From: Syntrophaceae bacterium UBA4778
GTDB lineage: Bacteria; Desulfobacterota; Syntrophia; Syntrophales; UBA4778
NCBI GenBank assembly: GCA_002403175.1
Contig: DHHG01000102.1
Coordinates: 1 to 40,813, forward strand
DNA: 40,813 bases
Direction of reading: 5' to 3'
This document shows, in pieces, positions 7,947 through 16,937 of the stretch. Each line of letters opens with the position of its first letter. The stretch's first letter is position 1. The position numbers and the translations under genes were made by a program. Under the pieces are notes generated by a model. That model worked only from the letters and a program-made list of their open reading frames with translations. It made no database searches and was not told where the DNA came from.

Positions 7947-8741
7947 ATGAGTAATTTCAGTTGCCGTTTTAAAGATCAGGTACGATTGAATTTTGATATC
8001 AGTAAAGAGGCTTATATTCAGTTTGAGCAGAAGCATGCCTTTTATGGAAAGCTCACAAATCAGCTGGTGGACCATGTTTTTCAAAAGGGATTGGTTCCAT
8101 CCGGGTGGGAGCAGCAGAAATTGAGAATCCTGGATGTGGGCTGCGGCATCGGCAATTCTTCAATGAAGCTGCAAGAACTTTTTCCAAATGCCGATATTTT
8201 CGGGCTTGATCTGTCTTCAGAAATGCTGGAGGCTGCTAAAGAGCGCTGTCCCGGAATAGATTTCGTGTGCGGCGACGGTGAAAAGTTGTTGGATTATTTC
8301 GAAGCCGGAGGCTTTGACCTGGTAATTTATCCCGCTTCACTCTTTATTCTCCCGAATCAGGAGGAATCTCTGCGTCAGGCCCGCGAACTCTTGAAAGAGG
8401 GGGGAATCGTAGCAGCCAGCGTAATCCAAGGAATGCGAGACAAAGACAATACCCAGATTAACGCCCTGGCAGGCATTCCCGGGATCGTTAGAAATGAGAA
8501 ACTGAATCACTGTCTGGAAGAGCTATTTATAAATGTCAGCTCTTCTCTTCTCCAGGTTCCGATGTCTCGAAATGTATTGAGAGATATCTACGCGATTCCG
8601 GCCCTTCTGGCGGGGCTGTTCCCAAAATTTTCTCCCCAAGATAGATCGACGAAGTTGGAGGCCCTGATCGCTGAAATCAAAGAGCGCAACTTGGAGCTTT
8701 TGCAGGAATGGCTCTTGATCGCCGCGATCAAACGGAAATAA
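7947..8741 (+). CDS. Class I SAM-dependent methyltransferase
   Basis: Rossmann methyltransferase of 264 residues. Motif I is ILDVGCGIGNSS, the acidic end of strand two is GLDLSSEML, and the motif II/III area is VCGDGEKL and FDLVIYPASLFIL. The N-terminus (F..S...YIQFEQKHAFYGKL) recalls BioC-like enzymes, but no biotin gene is nearby and the C-terminus does not decide the substrate. I prefer ATG 7947 (MSNFSCRF), which has AAGGAAG five bases upstream, over ATG 7929, which lacks a ribosome site. Substrate unknown. Confidence 0.8.
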   Translation: MSNFSCRFKDQVRLNFDISKEAYIQFEQKHAFYGKLTNQLVDHVFQKGLVPSGWEQQKLRILDVGCGIGNSSMKLQELFPNADIFGLDLSSEMLEAAKERCPGIDFVCGDGEKLLDYFEAGGFDLVIYPASLFILPNQEESLRQARELLKEGGIVAASVIQGMRDKDNTQINALAGIPGIVRNEKLNHCLEELFINVSSSLLQVPMSRNVLRDIYAIPALLAGLFPKFSPQDRSTKLEALIAEIKERNLELLQEWLLIAAIKRK

Positions 8742-8745
8742 AAGA

Positions 8746-8765
8746 CCCTGGAAGAATGGCCAGGG
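8746..8765. other. Small hairpin after the methyltransferase gene
   Basis: CCCTGG and CCAGGG form a perfect 6-bp stem with an 8-base loop, five bases after the stop codon. There is no following T tract, so it is at best a transcript-end stabiliser, not a typical intrinsic terminator. Confidence 0.35.
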
Positions 8766-8927
8766 GCGTCTCGCACCGACGTAATCTACTTATCTCTATT
8801 TTTCGAAGTTCTTCCCAAAGTCCTGTTCAGGGATTTCGAAGCCGCAAATCGGGTATTCGAGGATGGTCTTTTCACGCGGTTTTATTCTTTGATGAAAGCA
8901 AGACCCCAATCTGAAGGAAATACCTAT

Positions 8928-10037
8928 ATGCAGATCGTTGCGGCCGTTTCCGGATTGCTTCTCATCATAGTCGTTTTGGTAGATGTTTTCGAAACGATTG
9001 TCCTTCCGCGCCGAGTTACCCACCGTCTTCGCCTCACAAGGCTCTTCTACCATATTACCTGGCTCTGCTGGTCGGCAATGGTTCGTGTCCTGGTCCCGGT
9101 AAGACACAGGGAGAATTACCTCGGATATTACGGTCCAGTTTCGTTGCTTTTGCTCCTGACGATCTGGGCAGCAGGAGTAATTGTTGGCTTTGCATGCCTG
9201 CACTGGGCGGATGGATCCCGAATTCAAGCTTCGCCGGGAAATATGCCAGGCTTTTGGTATGATTTATACTTCAGCGGCACAACATTTTTTACTTTGGGAC
9301 TCGGAGATATTGCGCCACGAACATTTACTGCGAGGTTTCTGACAGTGATCGAAGCAGGTCTGGGTTTCGGATTGCTTGCGCTTGTGATCGGCTATCTTCC
9401 GGCACTGAATCAATCGTTCTCGCGACGGGAGGTTAATATCTCCTTGATGGATGCCCACGCCGGGTCTCCACCTTCTGCCACCGAAGTCCTGAAACGACAT
9501 TGCTCGGCAGCGGGAACGGAGCCATTTTACAATGTTTTATCCGAGTGGGAGCGCTGGACTGCTGAATTGCTGGAGAGCCATTTGTCCTATCCGGTCCTAG
9601 CCTACTTCCGCTCTCAACATGAAAATCAGTCCTGGCTCGGTGCCATCACTACTATTCTGGATAGCTGCGCCTTCGCCTTATCTTGCATGGAAGATCGCTG
9701 CCAACGTCAAGCTCAGATGACTTTCGCAATTGCAAGACATGCCGTTGCCGACCTTTCGATTATTTTCTGGCAATCGCCCAAACCGCCTCTCAGTGATCGC
9801 TTGGTCCCGGCTCAACTCCAGTATCTTCGCGATCTCATGAAGCAGGCCGGCGTGCCCGTTAATGAATCCGTCGAAGCAGCCGAGAGGCTGGCTGAGTTGC
9901 GTAAAACGTACGAGCCTTACGTTTATTCGCTTTCCATATTTCTCCGGATCGCCATGCCAGGCTGGATACCGGGTAAGAACCAGATGGATAACTGGGCAAA
10001 AAGCGCCTGGGAACCAGAGCCGGGAGCTCATTTCTAA
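8928..10037 (+). CDS. Two-TM-type potassium channel protein with cytoplasmic C-terminus
   Basis: The N-terminal helix (residues 2-25) is followed by a basic loop, a second helix (about 68-92), a pore helix with the selectivity filter TLGLGD (122-127), and a third helix (about 137-160): an Ion_trans_2 pore. The filter has Leu-Gly-Leu-Gly in place of the usual Val-Gly-Tyr-Gly. The remaining roughly 200 residues are soluble, Trp- and His-rich, and match no gating domain I recognise (no TrkA/RCK signature). I chose ATG 8928 because GAAGGAA lies eight bases upstream; upstream TTG 8889 and ATG 8892 are in frame but lack a site. Convergent with the caspase-domain gene. Confidence 0.8.
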   Translation: MQIVAAVSGLLLIIVVLVDVFETIVLPRRVTHRLRLTRLFYHITWLCWSAMVRVLVPVRHRENYLGYYGPVSLLLLLTIWAAGVIVGFACLHWADGSRIQASPGNMPGFWYDLYFSGTTFFTLGLGDIAPRTFTARFLTVIEAGLGFGLLALVIGYLPALNQSFSRREVNISLMDAHAGSPPSATEVLKRHCSAAGTEPFYNVLSEWERWTAELLESHLSYPVLAYFRSQHENQSWLGAITTILDSCAFALSCMEDRCQRQAQMTFAIARHAVADLSIIFWQSPKPPLSDRLVPAQLQYLRDLMKQAGVPVNESVEAAERLAELRKTYEPYVYSLSIFLRIAMPGWIPGKNQMDNWAKSAWEPEPGAHF

Positions 10038-10057
10038 ATATAAGGGTCATCTGAAGA

Positions 10058-10123
10058 TAGGGGTCAGGTCTACACTCTTGACAACTATCGCAATTAATGT
10101 CAAGAGTGTAGACCCGACCCCTA
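10058..10123. repeat. Long palindrome of the GGGGTCAGG repeat family (copy A)
   Basis: Two 26-bp arms, 10058-10083 and 10098-10123, are inverted copies differing at one position and separated by a 14-base loop. The arms start TAGGGGTCAGGTCTACACTC. It sits in the 94-bp gap between two convergent genes, so as RNA it would make a strong stem in either direction and could stop or protect both transcripts. Related single arms occur at 16904 and 14297, and shorter relatives at 26171 and 34841. It resembles REP-type repeats mobilised by Y1 (RAYT) transposases; no such gene is in the window. Confidence 0.75.
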
Positions 10124-10131
10124 CGATCCGT

Positions 10132-13035
10132 TTACTGCAATTTGTACATTGCGTTATCCTTGCCGTAATTGATGATTAGCGGCGTCTGGGCATGGCCGAT
10201 TTCCCTGGATATCTTTGAGGTCTCATTCTTGGAATACTCACCCAAACCCACCACCGTGACTTTTCCGTCTTTGTTCTTGTCTGCTTCTCTGTTGTTGTTT
10301 AAGCCGTCAAGCAGCGTATGGGTGAAAAGTCCGTTACCCTGATAGCCGTCGATCGCCGATTGCTTGTCATTGGCCGATGCATAAATATGCAGTCCCATCT
10401 TTTTTGCCAGGACGGACATCCTCGCATCGTAAAGACCGCTGATGATCGTATCCACGCCCCCGGCATGACAGGTATCAAAAATGAATAACTGGCTCAGAGA
10501 TTTTATTCTTTTGGACATCTCGATAACTTCGTTGGAGCTGATCATGCTGCTGTCATGAACATGCCCGTCGAAATCATGCGTGAGCATGAAATATTGATTC
10601 TGCAGCAGCACGCCGTGACCGGCCACGAAGAAGATGAAACTGTCCTGGGGTTTAATGATCTCGGACAGTTCACTAATTCGATTGAGGATATTTGCTTTGG
10701 TTGCTTCCTTATCTGTCATGACCGAATAATGGATATTTTCCGGCCTGTATAGCGTAACAGACTGTCTGCGAATTTTCTCCTTCAGGTCATTCGCATCCTT
10801 TACAGCATACTTGAGATTGATATTACCATCCCTGTACTGGTCGATGCCGATGGAAAGAATGTAAAGATGGGGCTCACCGGACGTAATTCCGGAGTTGAAG
10901 TTTATCGTCTGCAGATAGCTCTGGACGGTGTTGCTGCTGTTGAAGGCCGATACGCTCACTTCATTCTCACCTGCGACAGCATCTATTTCCCGGCAGTCTT
11001 CAAAGAGATCCCCTTTGGGTATGCAGGCGATCGGTGTGGAATCAACTTTGGCCGTGACACGGACACTGCGCATCTCGGCATAAACAGTCGCGCTGCTTAG
11101 CGACGCGAGGTCGGTTATGGTGGAAGTCTTGGCGACCTCCCGGTAGTAGCCGTCCGATTGGATGAGCTTGCCATTATGGAATACCCGAACTTCGCCGATA
11201 CCACCGCCGGTACTTTTTACCTGATAACAGACCTTAACTTTCGGTTCATCGGAATTTGCTGGAACTGGTGACAGTTCGACTTTTGGTGGAGGATTTCTGA
11301 TCGCCTCGTCGAGGGTGAGTGTAATAAGCTCGCTGATGTCGTCGCCCCTGAGTTTGGCGGCTACAATGTCGGGACGATAAAAGACATCATAGAACTGATC
11401 GATGTTGTAAACCTTGTTCCCCATACGGATATTGAGATATCTATGGGCATTCAGCGATGAATTGTAGTAGCCTTCGGGAGTCAGAACGATCCACTCTCCG
11501 TCCTTTAAGCTAATGAACTGAGCAATCTCTTTTCCTGTCGCTATATCCCAGATCCGTACCGTGCCGTCGTAGCCTCCGGAAGCAAATCTTTTCATGTCCT
11601 TGGAAAAGACTTCGCCCTCAACATATCCCGTATGTCCTCGGAAGATCCTGAATGGCCTGCCAGCTTCCAAGTCCCAAAGGTTGATATTGCCCAGCCTGTT
11701 TGTAGTAAACATGTAGCGGCCGTCAGGCGAAAAGGTTCCCGATACGACCATCTGGCTCCCCAGGGGCCTGCCGTTGGCATCGACGTCATCACAGGAGAAG
11801 GTCCTGATGTTTCTGCCGGATGCAATATCCCAGATCTTGATGATTCTGTCGCCGCTACGGGAAAACGCCTGCCTACCATCAGGCGAAAAGGCGACGGATT
11901 GCACCTGCCAGTTATGCCCGGTGAATGTCCGGATATGGTCTCCGGTTTCTACTTCCCAGAGCTTGATTGTCTTATCGAAGCTACCCGAAAGGAGATATTT
12001 GCCGTCGGGAGAGAAAGCAATGGATTTCACCCCGTCTGAATGTCCGGAGAACGTTCCGGCTAACGTGCGGACCTCTTTACCTGTGGTTATGTCCCAGAGC
12101 TTGATCTTGCTGTCCCTGCTCCCTGAAGCCGCGTATTTGCCATCGGGAGAAAAGGCAACGGAGAGGATCAGCATCGTGTGACCCCTGAAAGTCTGGACCT
12201 CCTTGCCTGTAGCCACTTCCCATAATCGGGCGGTATTGTCGAACCCTCCGGATAGCGCATACCTGCTGTCCGGAGAGAAGGCGACTGCCTGTATCCTGGG
12301 TTCAGTATGCCCCGACAGGGTTCTGATCTCGCGGCCTGTTGTAACATCCCAGAGCTTGAGGGAGTTAAATGCATCTCCCCCGGAGAGGATATATTTACCG
12401 TCGGGAGATAACGCGATCGATATGACTCTATGGTGCCCCGTGGGTGCGAAGATCCTGGCGGAATCGTCCGAAAGTGCGGAGGATGACTGTGCGGGAAATG
12501 CTGAGCTGGTATGTGCTGGAGTGAACCCGCTCCTGCCGCCGCGTCCTGAAGGCCTGGCGTCCGGTTCCTGCGCTGCACCGATTGTGCTTCCCGCAGGTAG
12601 TCTGCCTACCGTTCCCGATATGTATTGGGCTTTCTCTTTGGCGCGGGTCACGAGAAGGACAACTTTATCATCGGGATTCAATGCAGAAATGGCGTTGTTA
12701 AATTGGCTCACGTCCTGAATGTCCCTATAATTTACGGACAGGATCACATCGTTCAACTGGATTCCCATCTGTTCTGCCGGGCTATCTTTCGCTATATTGG
12801 ACACAAACACAACCTGACCTCTGCCGTACTGCATGTGAACCTTTCGCATATTGATTCCGGTTACCGGCTTGACCTCGATTCCAAGCCAGCCCTTTTCAGC
12901 AGCGAATACATTGTCGTAAAAACAGCCGGATAGGAGGAAGGAACTGAACGCCAGAGCCCAGATGAAGAAAACAGCAATAATTGGCAACGAATGCCGGGTC
13001 TTAAAAACAAATCTTTTTCGGTTAGAACTTTTCAC
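10132..13035 (-). CDS. PDZ - seven-bladed WD40 - caspase-like (C14) lipoprotein
   Basis: A 967-residue exported protein. The signal sequence ends in a lipobox (FLLSGC, Cys38); a signal-peptidase-I-like site (VFAAEKG) follows. Then comes a PDZ domain (about 45-130: VVFVSNIAKDSPAEQMGIQL), a low-complexity linker, and exactly seven WD40 repeats (about 190-505), each of the form FSPDGKY...SG..D..IKLWD. After a beta-rich linker, a C14 caspase/metacaspase fold begins near residue 723 (LYILSIGIDQYRDG). The catalytic dyad is His807 (FVAGHG) and Cys856 (FDTCHAGG). A DKNKDGK calcium-loop-like motif lies near residue 920. The start is GTG with GGAG eight bases upstream. Divergent from the DUF4384 gene. 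Probably a periplasmic or outer-membrane sensor-protease; substrate unknown. Confidence 0.88.
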   Translation of the reverse strand: MKSSNRKRFVFKTRHSLPIIAVFFIWALAFSSFLLSGCFYDNVFAAEKGWLGIEVKPVTGINMRKVHMQYGRGQVVFVSNIAKDSPAEQMGIQLNDVILSVNYRDIQDVSQFNNAISALNPDDKVVLLVTRAKEKAQYISGTVGRLPAGSTIGAAQEPDARPSGRGGRSGFTPAHTSSAFPAQSSSALSDDSARIFAPTGHHRVISIALSPDGKYILSGGDAFNSLKLWDVTTGREIRTLSGHTEPRIQAVAFSPDSRYALSGGFDNTARLWEVATGKEVQTFRGHTMLILSVAFSPDGKYAASGSRDSKIKLWDITTGKEVRTLAGTFSGHSDGVKSIAFSPDGKYLLSGSFDKTIKLWEVETGDHIRTFTGHNWQVQSVAFSPDGRQAFSRSGDRIIKIWDIASGRNIRTFSCDDVDANGRPLGSQMVVSGTFSPDGRYMFTTNRLGNINLWDLEAGRPFRIFRGHTGYVEGEVFSKDMKRFASGGYDGTVRIWDIATGKEIAQFISLKDGEWIVLTPEGYYNSSLNAHRYLNIRMGNKVYNIDQFYDVFYRPDIVAAKLRGDDISELITLTLDEAIRNPPPKVELSPVPANSDEPKVKVCYQVKSTGGGIGEVRVFHNGKLIQSDGYYREVAKTSTITDLASLSSATVYAEMRSVRVTAKVDSTPIACIPKGDLFEDCREIDAVAGENEVSVSAFNSSNTVQSYLQTINFNSGITSGEPHLYILSIGIDQYRDGNINLKYAVKDANDLKEKIRRQSVTLYRPENIHYSVMTDKEATKANILNRISELSEIIKPQDSFIFFVAGHGVLLQNQYFMLTHDFDGHVHDSSMISSNEVIEMSKRIKSLSQLFIFDTCHAGGVDTIISGLYDARMSVLAKKMGLHIYASANDKQSAIDGYQGNGLFTHTLLDGLNNNREADKNKDGKVTVVGLGEYSKNETSKISREIGHAQTPLIINYGKDNAMYKLQ

Positions 13036-13342
13036 TTCTGAGTCTCCTGCTAAGAAAGGGTCTATGGTTGCTTAGGTCGACCAATTCGAATTTCTTTTGA
13101 ATTTTTTTCGTATATTGCACGGATAAGGTTAGTTATCAAGTGGGCATTCATGGAAAGAGAATTCGGACTTAAACCGATCCTTTCGCAATTTCGCTTACAG
13201 AAGGAGTCAGAAGAAGCGCTAGGGGAGGGGAATTATCACAAATTCAATTTAAATTTTTTAAAATTGTGCTAAATACCAGGTGGACAGCAGCGTAATTCAT
13301 GGTTACTCGCCATAGTAAAACATCAATTGTCGGAGGTTTTCC
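13036..13342. promoter_or_regulatory. Divergent control region between caspase-domain and DUF4384 genes
   Basis: A 307-bp gap between two genes facing away from each other. It holds an A+T-rich stretch near 13238-13275 (ATTTAAATTTTTTAAAATT) that could contain the + strand promoter, and ribosome sites for each gene at its two ends (GGAG before the - strand GTG; CGGAGG before GTG 13343). I cannot assign -35/-10 boxes with confidence, and see no clear operator palindrome. Confidence 0.4.
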
Positions 13343-14200
13343 GTGCGTAAGATTTTGTACTTTCTTTTATTGAGTTTCATTCTGGTACAACCCCTTTATG
13401 CGGCACAATCCACGATCAAAATTGCCGAAGGCTTTGCCTGCCTGGGAGATGACAAGTCTCGCAAACAGACCGAAACGGCGGCAATCATTGATGCGAAGAG
13501 AAATGCAATTGAATCAGTCAAAACGTATATTTCATCGGCAACGGAAGTGAAGGATTTTACCATCCAGAAAGACCTTGTTTCCGCTTATGCCAATGCGAAG
13601 GTAGAGGTGATAGAGACTCTGGAAAAAAGCTGGTATAAAGATCCGGCTATGGGTGACTGCTTTAAGGTCACACTTAAGACAGAGGTCATTCCTGATGAAA
13701 AGTTTGTAAAGAGCGAGAAAGCAGGGGATGCCGGCCTTGATGACCCCTCTCTGCCTCTGGTTGTGAAAATCTGGACGAACAAATTGGAATATCGTGAAGG
13801 CGAGAAGATTAAGATCTACCTCAAAGGCAATAAACCCTACTTTGCGCGTGTGATTTACCGGGATGCCGCAAAGAAAAATTTGCAGCTGTTGCCTAATCCA
13901 TATCGGCAGGACAATTACTTCCAGGGTGGCGTTGTTTATGAAATCCCGACCGGCAAGGATAAATTTGAAATGGAAGTGAATTCGCCATTTGGTGAAGAAA
14001 AAATCGTAGTTTATGCCAGCGCTTCGGAATTGGGCGATCTGAATTTGAAAGAAGAAGACAGCGTGTATGCAGTTCAAAACACGCCAAAGGATATCGGCAT
14101 AAAAACCCGAGGCGTGAAAATCAAGCCGGCATCCAAGGGAAAGACCGAACAGATAACGGAATTCTCCGAATTTGGGATAGCCGTCAGGACAAAAAATTAA
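13343..14200 (+). CDS. Exported protein with DUF4384-like domain
   Basis: Starts with a Sec signal peptide (ILYFLLLSFILVQPLYAA). Residues about 25-110 (AAIIDAKRNAIESVKTYIS) resemble the small alpha/beta domain of FlgT/LPP20-type envelope proteins. Residues about 135-230 (KIWTNKLEYREGEKIKIYLK, then YFARVIYRDAAKKNLQLLPN) match DUF4384, a beta-sandwich frequently found fused to or beside caspase-like domains. The start is GTG with CGGAGG seven bases upstream. Its position facing away from the caspase-domain lipoprotein suggests the two act together in the envelope; that link is inference. Confidence 0.72.
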   Translation: MRKILYFLLLSFILVQPLYAAQSTIKIAEGFACLGDDKSRKQTETAAIIDAKRNAIESVKTYISSATEVKDFTIQKDLVSAYANAKVEVIETLEKSWYKDPAMGDCFKVTLKTEVIPDEKFVKSEKAGDAGLDDPSLPLVVKIWTNKLEYREGEKIKIYLKGNKPYFARVIYRDAAKKNLQLLPNPYRQDNYFQGGVVYEIPTGKDKFEMEVNSPFGEEKIVVYASASELGDLNLKEEDSVYAVQNTPKDIGIKTRGVKIKPASKGKTEQITEFSEFGIAVRTKN

Positions 14201-14296
14201 TAGAGAAAAAGGAACAGCCGACGGTACCACGTAGAGCTCTCGTAGGTTGCACTGTCAGGGCTGGGGAATCTTTCAGTACGATGCTTTTGTTTCTTT

Positions 14297-14321
14297 TGTC
14301 AAAAGTGTAGACAGGATCCCT
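14297..14321 (+). repeat. Degenerate GGGGTCAGG-family repeat arm (copy C)
   Basis: TGTCAAAAGTGTAGACAGG followed by ATCCCT is an imperfect copy of the arm at 10098-10123 and 16904-16929. It is a single arm and lies between the DUF4384 gene and recQ. Confidence 0.5.
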
Positions 14322-14374
14322 TTGCGCCCCCCTGTATATCCGATTACTCAGAAAGAAAACAGATCCCCGTACAT

Positions 14375-16183
14375 ATGAGTACCAATCCGCTGAAAAGTCT
14401 TAAGAGGATATTCGGTTACGAAACCTATCGCCCCCAGCAGCAGGAGATCATCGAGGGTCTCATCCGGGGCGAGGACGCCTTTGTCCTCATGCCGACGGGA
14501 GGCGGAAAATCGCTGTGCTATCAAATTCCCGCCCTCCATCGTCCGGGGGTTGGGATTGTCGTCTCCCCTCTCATTTCCCTGATGAAGGATCAGGTCGATT
14601 CCCTCCAGGCCTGCGGCGTAAAGGCAGCCTTTTACAACTCCTCCCTGAAGGCATCCGAGGCCCGCCGCGTGCTCGCGATGCTCCATGCGGGCAATCTGGA
14701 TCTTCTCTATGTCGCCCCGGAGAGATTGATAGGTGATGACTTCATCCAGCGCCTGCAGGATATTCCCATTGCGCTTTTCGCCATTGATGAGGCCCACTGT
14801 ATCTCCCAATGGGGACACGACTTCCGCCCCGAATACAGTCAGCTTGGCCGACTTCGCAGGGTCTTCCCCAAAATACCGATGATCGCCCTGACGGCGACAG
14901 CCGAATCCCACACCCGTCAGGACATCCTGGACCGGCTTCACCTCCGGCATGCCCGGAGTTATATCGCAAGCTTCGATCGTCCCAATATCCGCTACACCGT
15001 TGTAGACAAGAGCAAGCCCTTCGCGCAACTCACAGATTTCCTGCATAGTCACCCGGGAGAGGCCGGGATCGTTTATTGCCTAAGCCGCAAACGTGTGGAC
15101 GATATTGCAGAAAAACTAGTGGCGGCGGGATTCAATGCCGCGCCTTATCACGCCGGTCTGTCTACAACCCAGCGCCAGAAGGTACAGGACGATTTTCTGA
15201 AGGACGATGTCCGCATCATGGTCGCTACAGTGGCCTTCGGCATGGGAATCGACAAATCCAACATTCGCTTTGTCGTCCATTACGATATCCCCAAGAACAT
15301 CGAAAGCTACTACCAGGAAACGGGGCGTGCCGGTCGAGATGGCCTGGCCGCAGAGGCTCTGCTCCTCTTCGGGTATGGCGATATCGCCATCGCGCGCAGC
15401 CTGATCGAAAACACTCACAACCCGGAGCGGAAAAGGATTGAGCTCCACAAACTAAACGCAATGGTTGCCTTTGCCGAGGCCTCAAGCTGCCGACGGCGGA
15501 TCCTTCTGGGTTATTTCGATGAACGGATGGAGGAAAACTGCGGCAATTGCGACATCTGCCTCGATCCGCCGGAGATGATCGATGTAACCGAGGACGCCCG
15601 CAAGGCCCTGTCCTGTGTTTACCGTGTGGGTCAGCGCTTCGGCATGGGACATGTGATCGATGTGCTGCGCGGTTCTAAAAAGGAACGAGTCCTGCAACTC
15701 GGCCACGACCACCTTTCAACCCACGGGATCGGTGCCGACAAAAGTCAGGAGTATTGGGGCGGACTGCTTCACCATCTCATTTATAGGGGCTTTCTTCGGC
15801 AGGATGTGGGGAATTATTCCGTCCTCACGCTGACTGATGCCGCCCGGCCGGTACTGCGGGGGGAACAGTATCTGACCATGGCGATGCCGCGAGTCAAGAT
15901 CATCGGTAGATCGAAGGCGAGCCGCCGTAAAAGCAGTGACGCGGACTATGATGAAGAGCTCTTTCAGAGACTTCGTGCCCTACGAAAAATCCTGGCCGAT
16001 GCCGCCGGGGTGCCGCCTTTTGTTATCTTCAGTGACAAATCCCTGGCCGGGATGGCAGTTGAGCAGCCGACTGACGACGAGGCCTTTCTGAATATCCACG
16101 GTGTAGGGACCCACAAGCTCGAACGCTATGGAAAGCAATTTCTTGCCGAGATACGGCGATACCGGAACGGCACCGAAGAGTAA
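14375..16183 (+). CDS. recQ: ATP-dependent DNA helicase RecQ
   Basis: A 3'-5' superfamily 2 helicase for recombination and stalled-fork processing. Motif 0 is FGYETYRPQQQEII, Walker A is TGGGKS (41-46), DEAH is at 138-141 followed by the RecQ-specific CISQWGHDFRPEY loop, and motif VI is QETGRAGRDG. A zinc-binding Cys set (CRRRILLGYF then NCGNCDIC) precedes the winged helix (VYRVGQRFGMGHVIDVLRGS). The C-terminal HRDC domain (about 525-595) includes LRALRKILADAAGVPPFVIF. At 602 residues it is full length. The ribosome site is weak. Confidence 0.96.
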   Translation: MSTNPLKSLKRIFGYETYRPQQQEIIEGLIRGEDAFVLMPTGGGKSLCYQIPALHRPGVGIVVSPLISLMKDQVDSLQACGVKAAFYNSSLKASEARRVLAMLHAGNLDLLYVAPERLIGDDFIQRLQDIPIALFAIDEAHCISQWGHDFRPEYSQLGRLRRVFPKIPMIALTATAESHTRQDILDRLHLRHARSYIASFDRPNIRYTVVDKSKPFAQLTDFLHSHPGEAGIVYCLSRKRVDDIAEKLVAAGFNAAPYHAGLSTTQRQKVQDDFLKDDVRIMVATVAFGMGIDKSNIRFVVHYDIPKNIESYYQETGRAGRDGLAAEALLLFGYGDIAIARSLIENTHNPERKRIELHKLNAMVAFAEASSCRRRILLGYFDERMEENCGNCDICLDPPEMIDVTEDARKALSCVYRVGQRFGMGHVIDVLRGSKKERVLQLGHDHLSTHGIGADKSQEYWGGLLHHLIYRGFLRQDVGNYSVLTLTDAARPVLRGEQYLTMAMPRVKIIGRSKASRRKSSDADYDEELFQRLRALRKILADAAGVPPFVIFSDKSLAGMAVEQPTDDEAFLNIHGVGTHKLERYGKQFLAEIRRYRNGTEE

Positions 16184-16334
16184 GACGCCTGAAGGAAATA
16201 GTCGAAATCAATATTGCGTGAGAAACCAACACAATGAGCGAGGGCCGTTTGGCGATGTCGAGAGCAAACTTTTCTGGAATGAAGCAGCATCGTCTGCGCA
16301 CAGCAAAAACTTCCTGACATTCATACTTTCATTT

Positions 16335-16646
16335 TTATCCAAGCCGTTTTTTTAGATCGGCTGCCCAGTCTTCGTATCTGCGCAGAGGCGTCACGTTAAC
16401 CTGCACATGATGACCGTGTTCTTTCATTATCGGCAGATCGATAAGAATCTGGTCGAGAGTATCGGGGCTATCCACGTTGATGATGACGATCACTCGCCGG
16501 TTGCCAGTGCATTTCCAGAGGTCGATAATCACACCCGCCTTTTTCGCTTCCAGGGCTGCATCAGCCTCGCGAGCCCAAATGGCAAAGAGCTCCTTCTGCG
16601 ACATGGATGCTGGATACTCGATATGGAAATCAAGGTGATAAAGCAT
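16335..16646 (-). CDS. Muconolactone delta-isomerase-like protein
   Basis: A 103-residue protein starting MLYHLDFHIEYPASMSQKEL, with a central IIDLWKCTGNRRVIVIINVD and a late ILIDLPIMKEHGHHVQV segment: the ferredoxin-like CatC/MIase family pattern. In true CatC enzymes this family isomerises muconolactone in beta-ketoadipate degradation. No catA, catB or other aromatic catabolic gene is adjacent, so the real substrate is open. GGAGGG lies seven bases before the ATG. Convergent with recQ. Confidence 0.75.
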   Translation of the reverse strand: MLYHLDFHIEYPASMSQKELFAIWAREADAALEAKKAGVIIDLWKCTGNRRVIVIINVDSPDTLDQILIDLPIMKEHGHHVQVNVTPLRRYEDWAADLKKRLG

Positions 16647-16903
16647 CTTTTACCCTCCTTTAAACAAAATTACAGAATCTCTGGACCAATTTATATCCTT
16701 ATGGATGTTCCCTGGATCTGCAATATTCTTTTTCGGAGAAAAGTGGGGGACCGGGCTCGGGGAATATCTTAATCAATGCCGGAGATCAGGCGGACGGAAG
16801 GCCCACCTGATCTCCATCGCAATAGGGCAATCAATTCGACTTCATCGTATGTCTTAAAAAACATTAAGCTTGATTACGTCCAGACTGCTTCTCTTTGTGC
16901 ATC

Positions 16904-16929
16904 TGTCAAGAGTGTAGACCTGACCCCTA
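16904..16929 (+). repeat. GGGGTCAGG-family repeat arm (copy B)
   Basis: A 26-bp single arm starting TGTCAAGAGTGTAGACCTG matches the right arm of the palindrome at 10098-10123 except at one position. It lies nine bases beyond the stop codon of the downstream - strand gene, again at a 3' end. Confidence 0.7.
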
Positions 16930-16937
16930 TGGATTAG

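Noticed and set aside
11592..12718. Several long frames in other frames across the WD40 region
   Set aside because: They arise because the WD40 units repeat in the DNA; none has a ribosome site or a recognisable fold.
13532..14230. 232-codon - strand frame opposite the DUF4384 gene
   Set aside because: The + strand protein has a signal peptide, ribosome site and domain match; the antisense frame has none.
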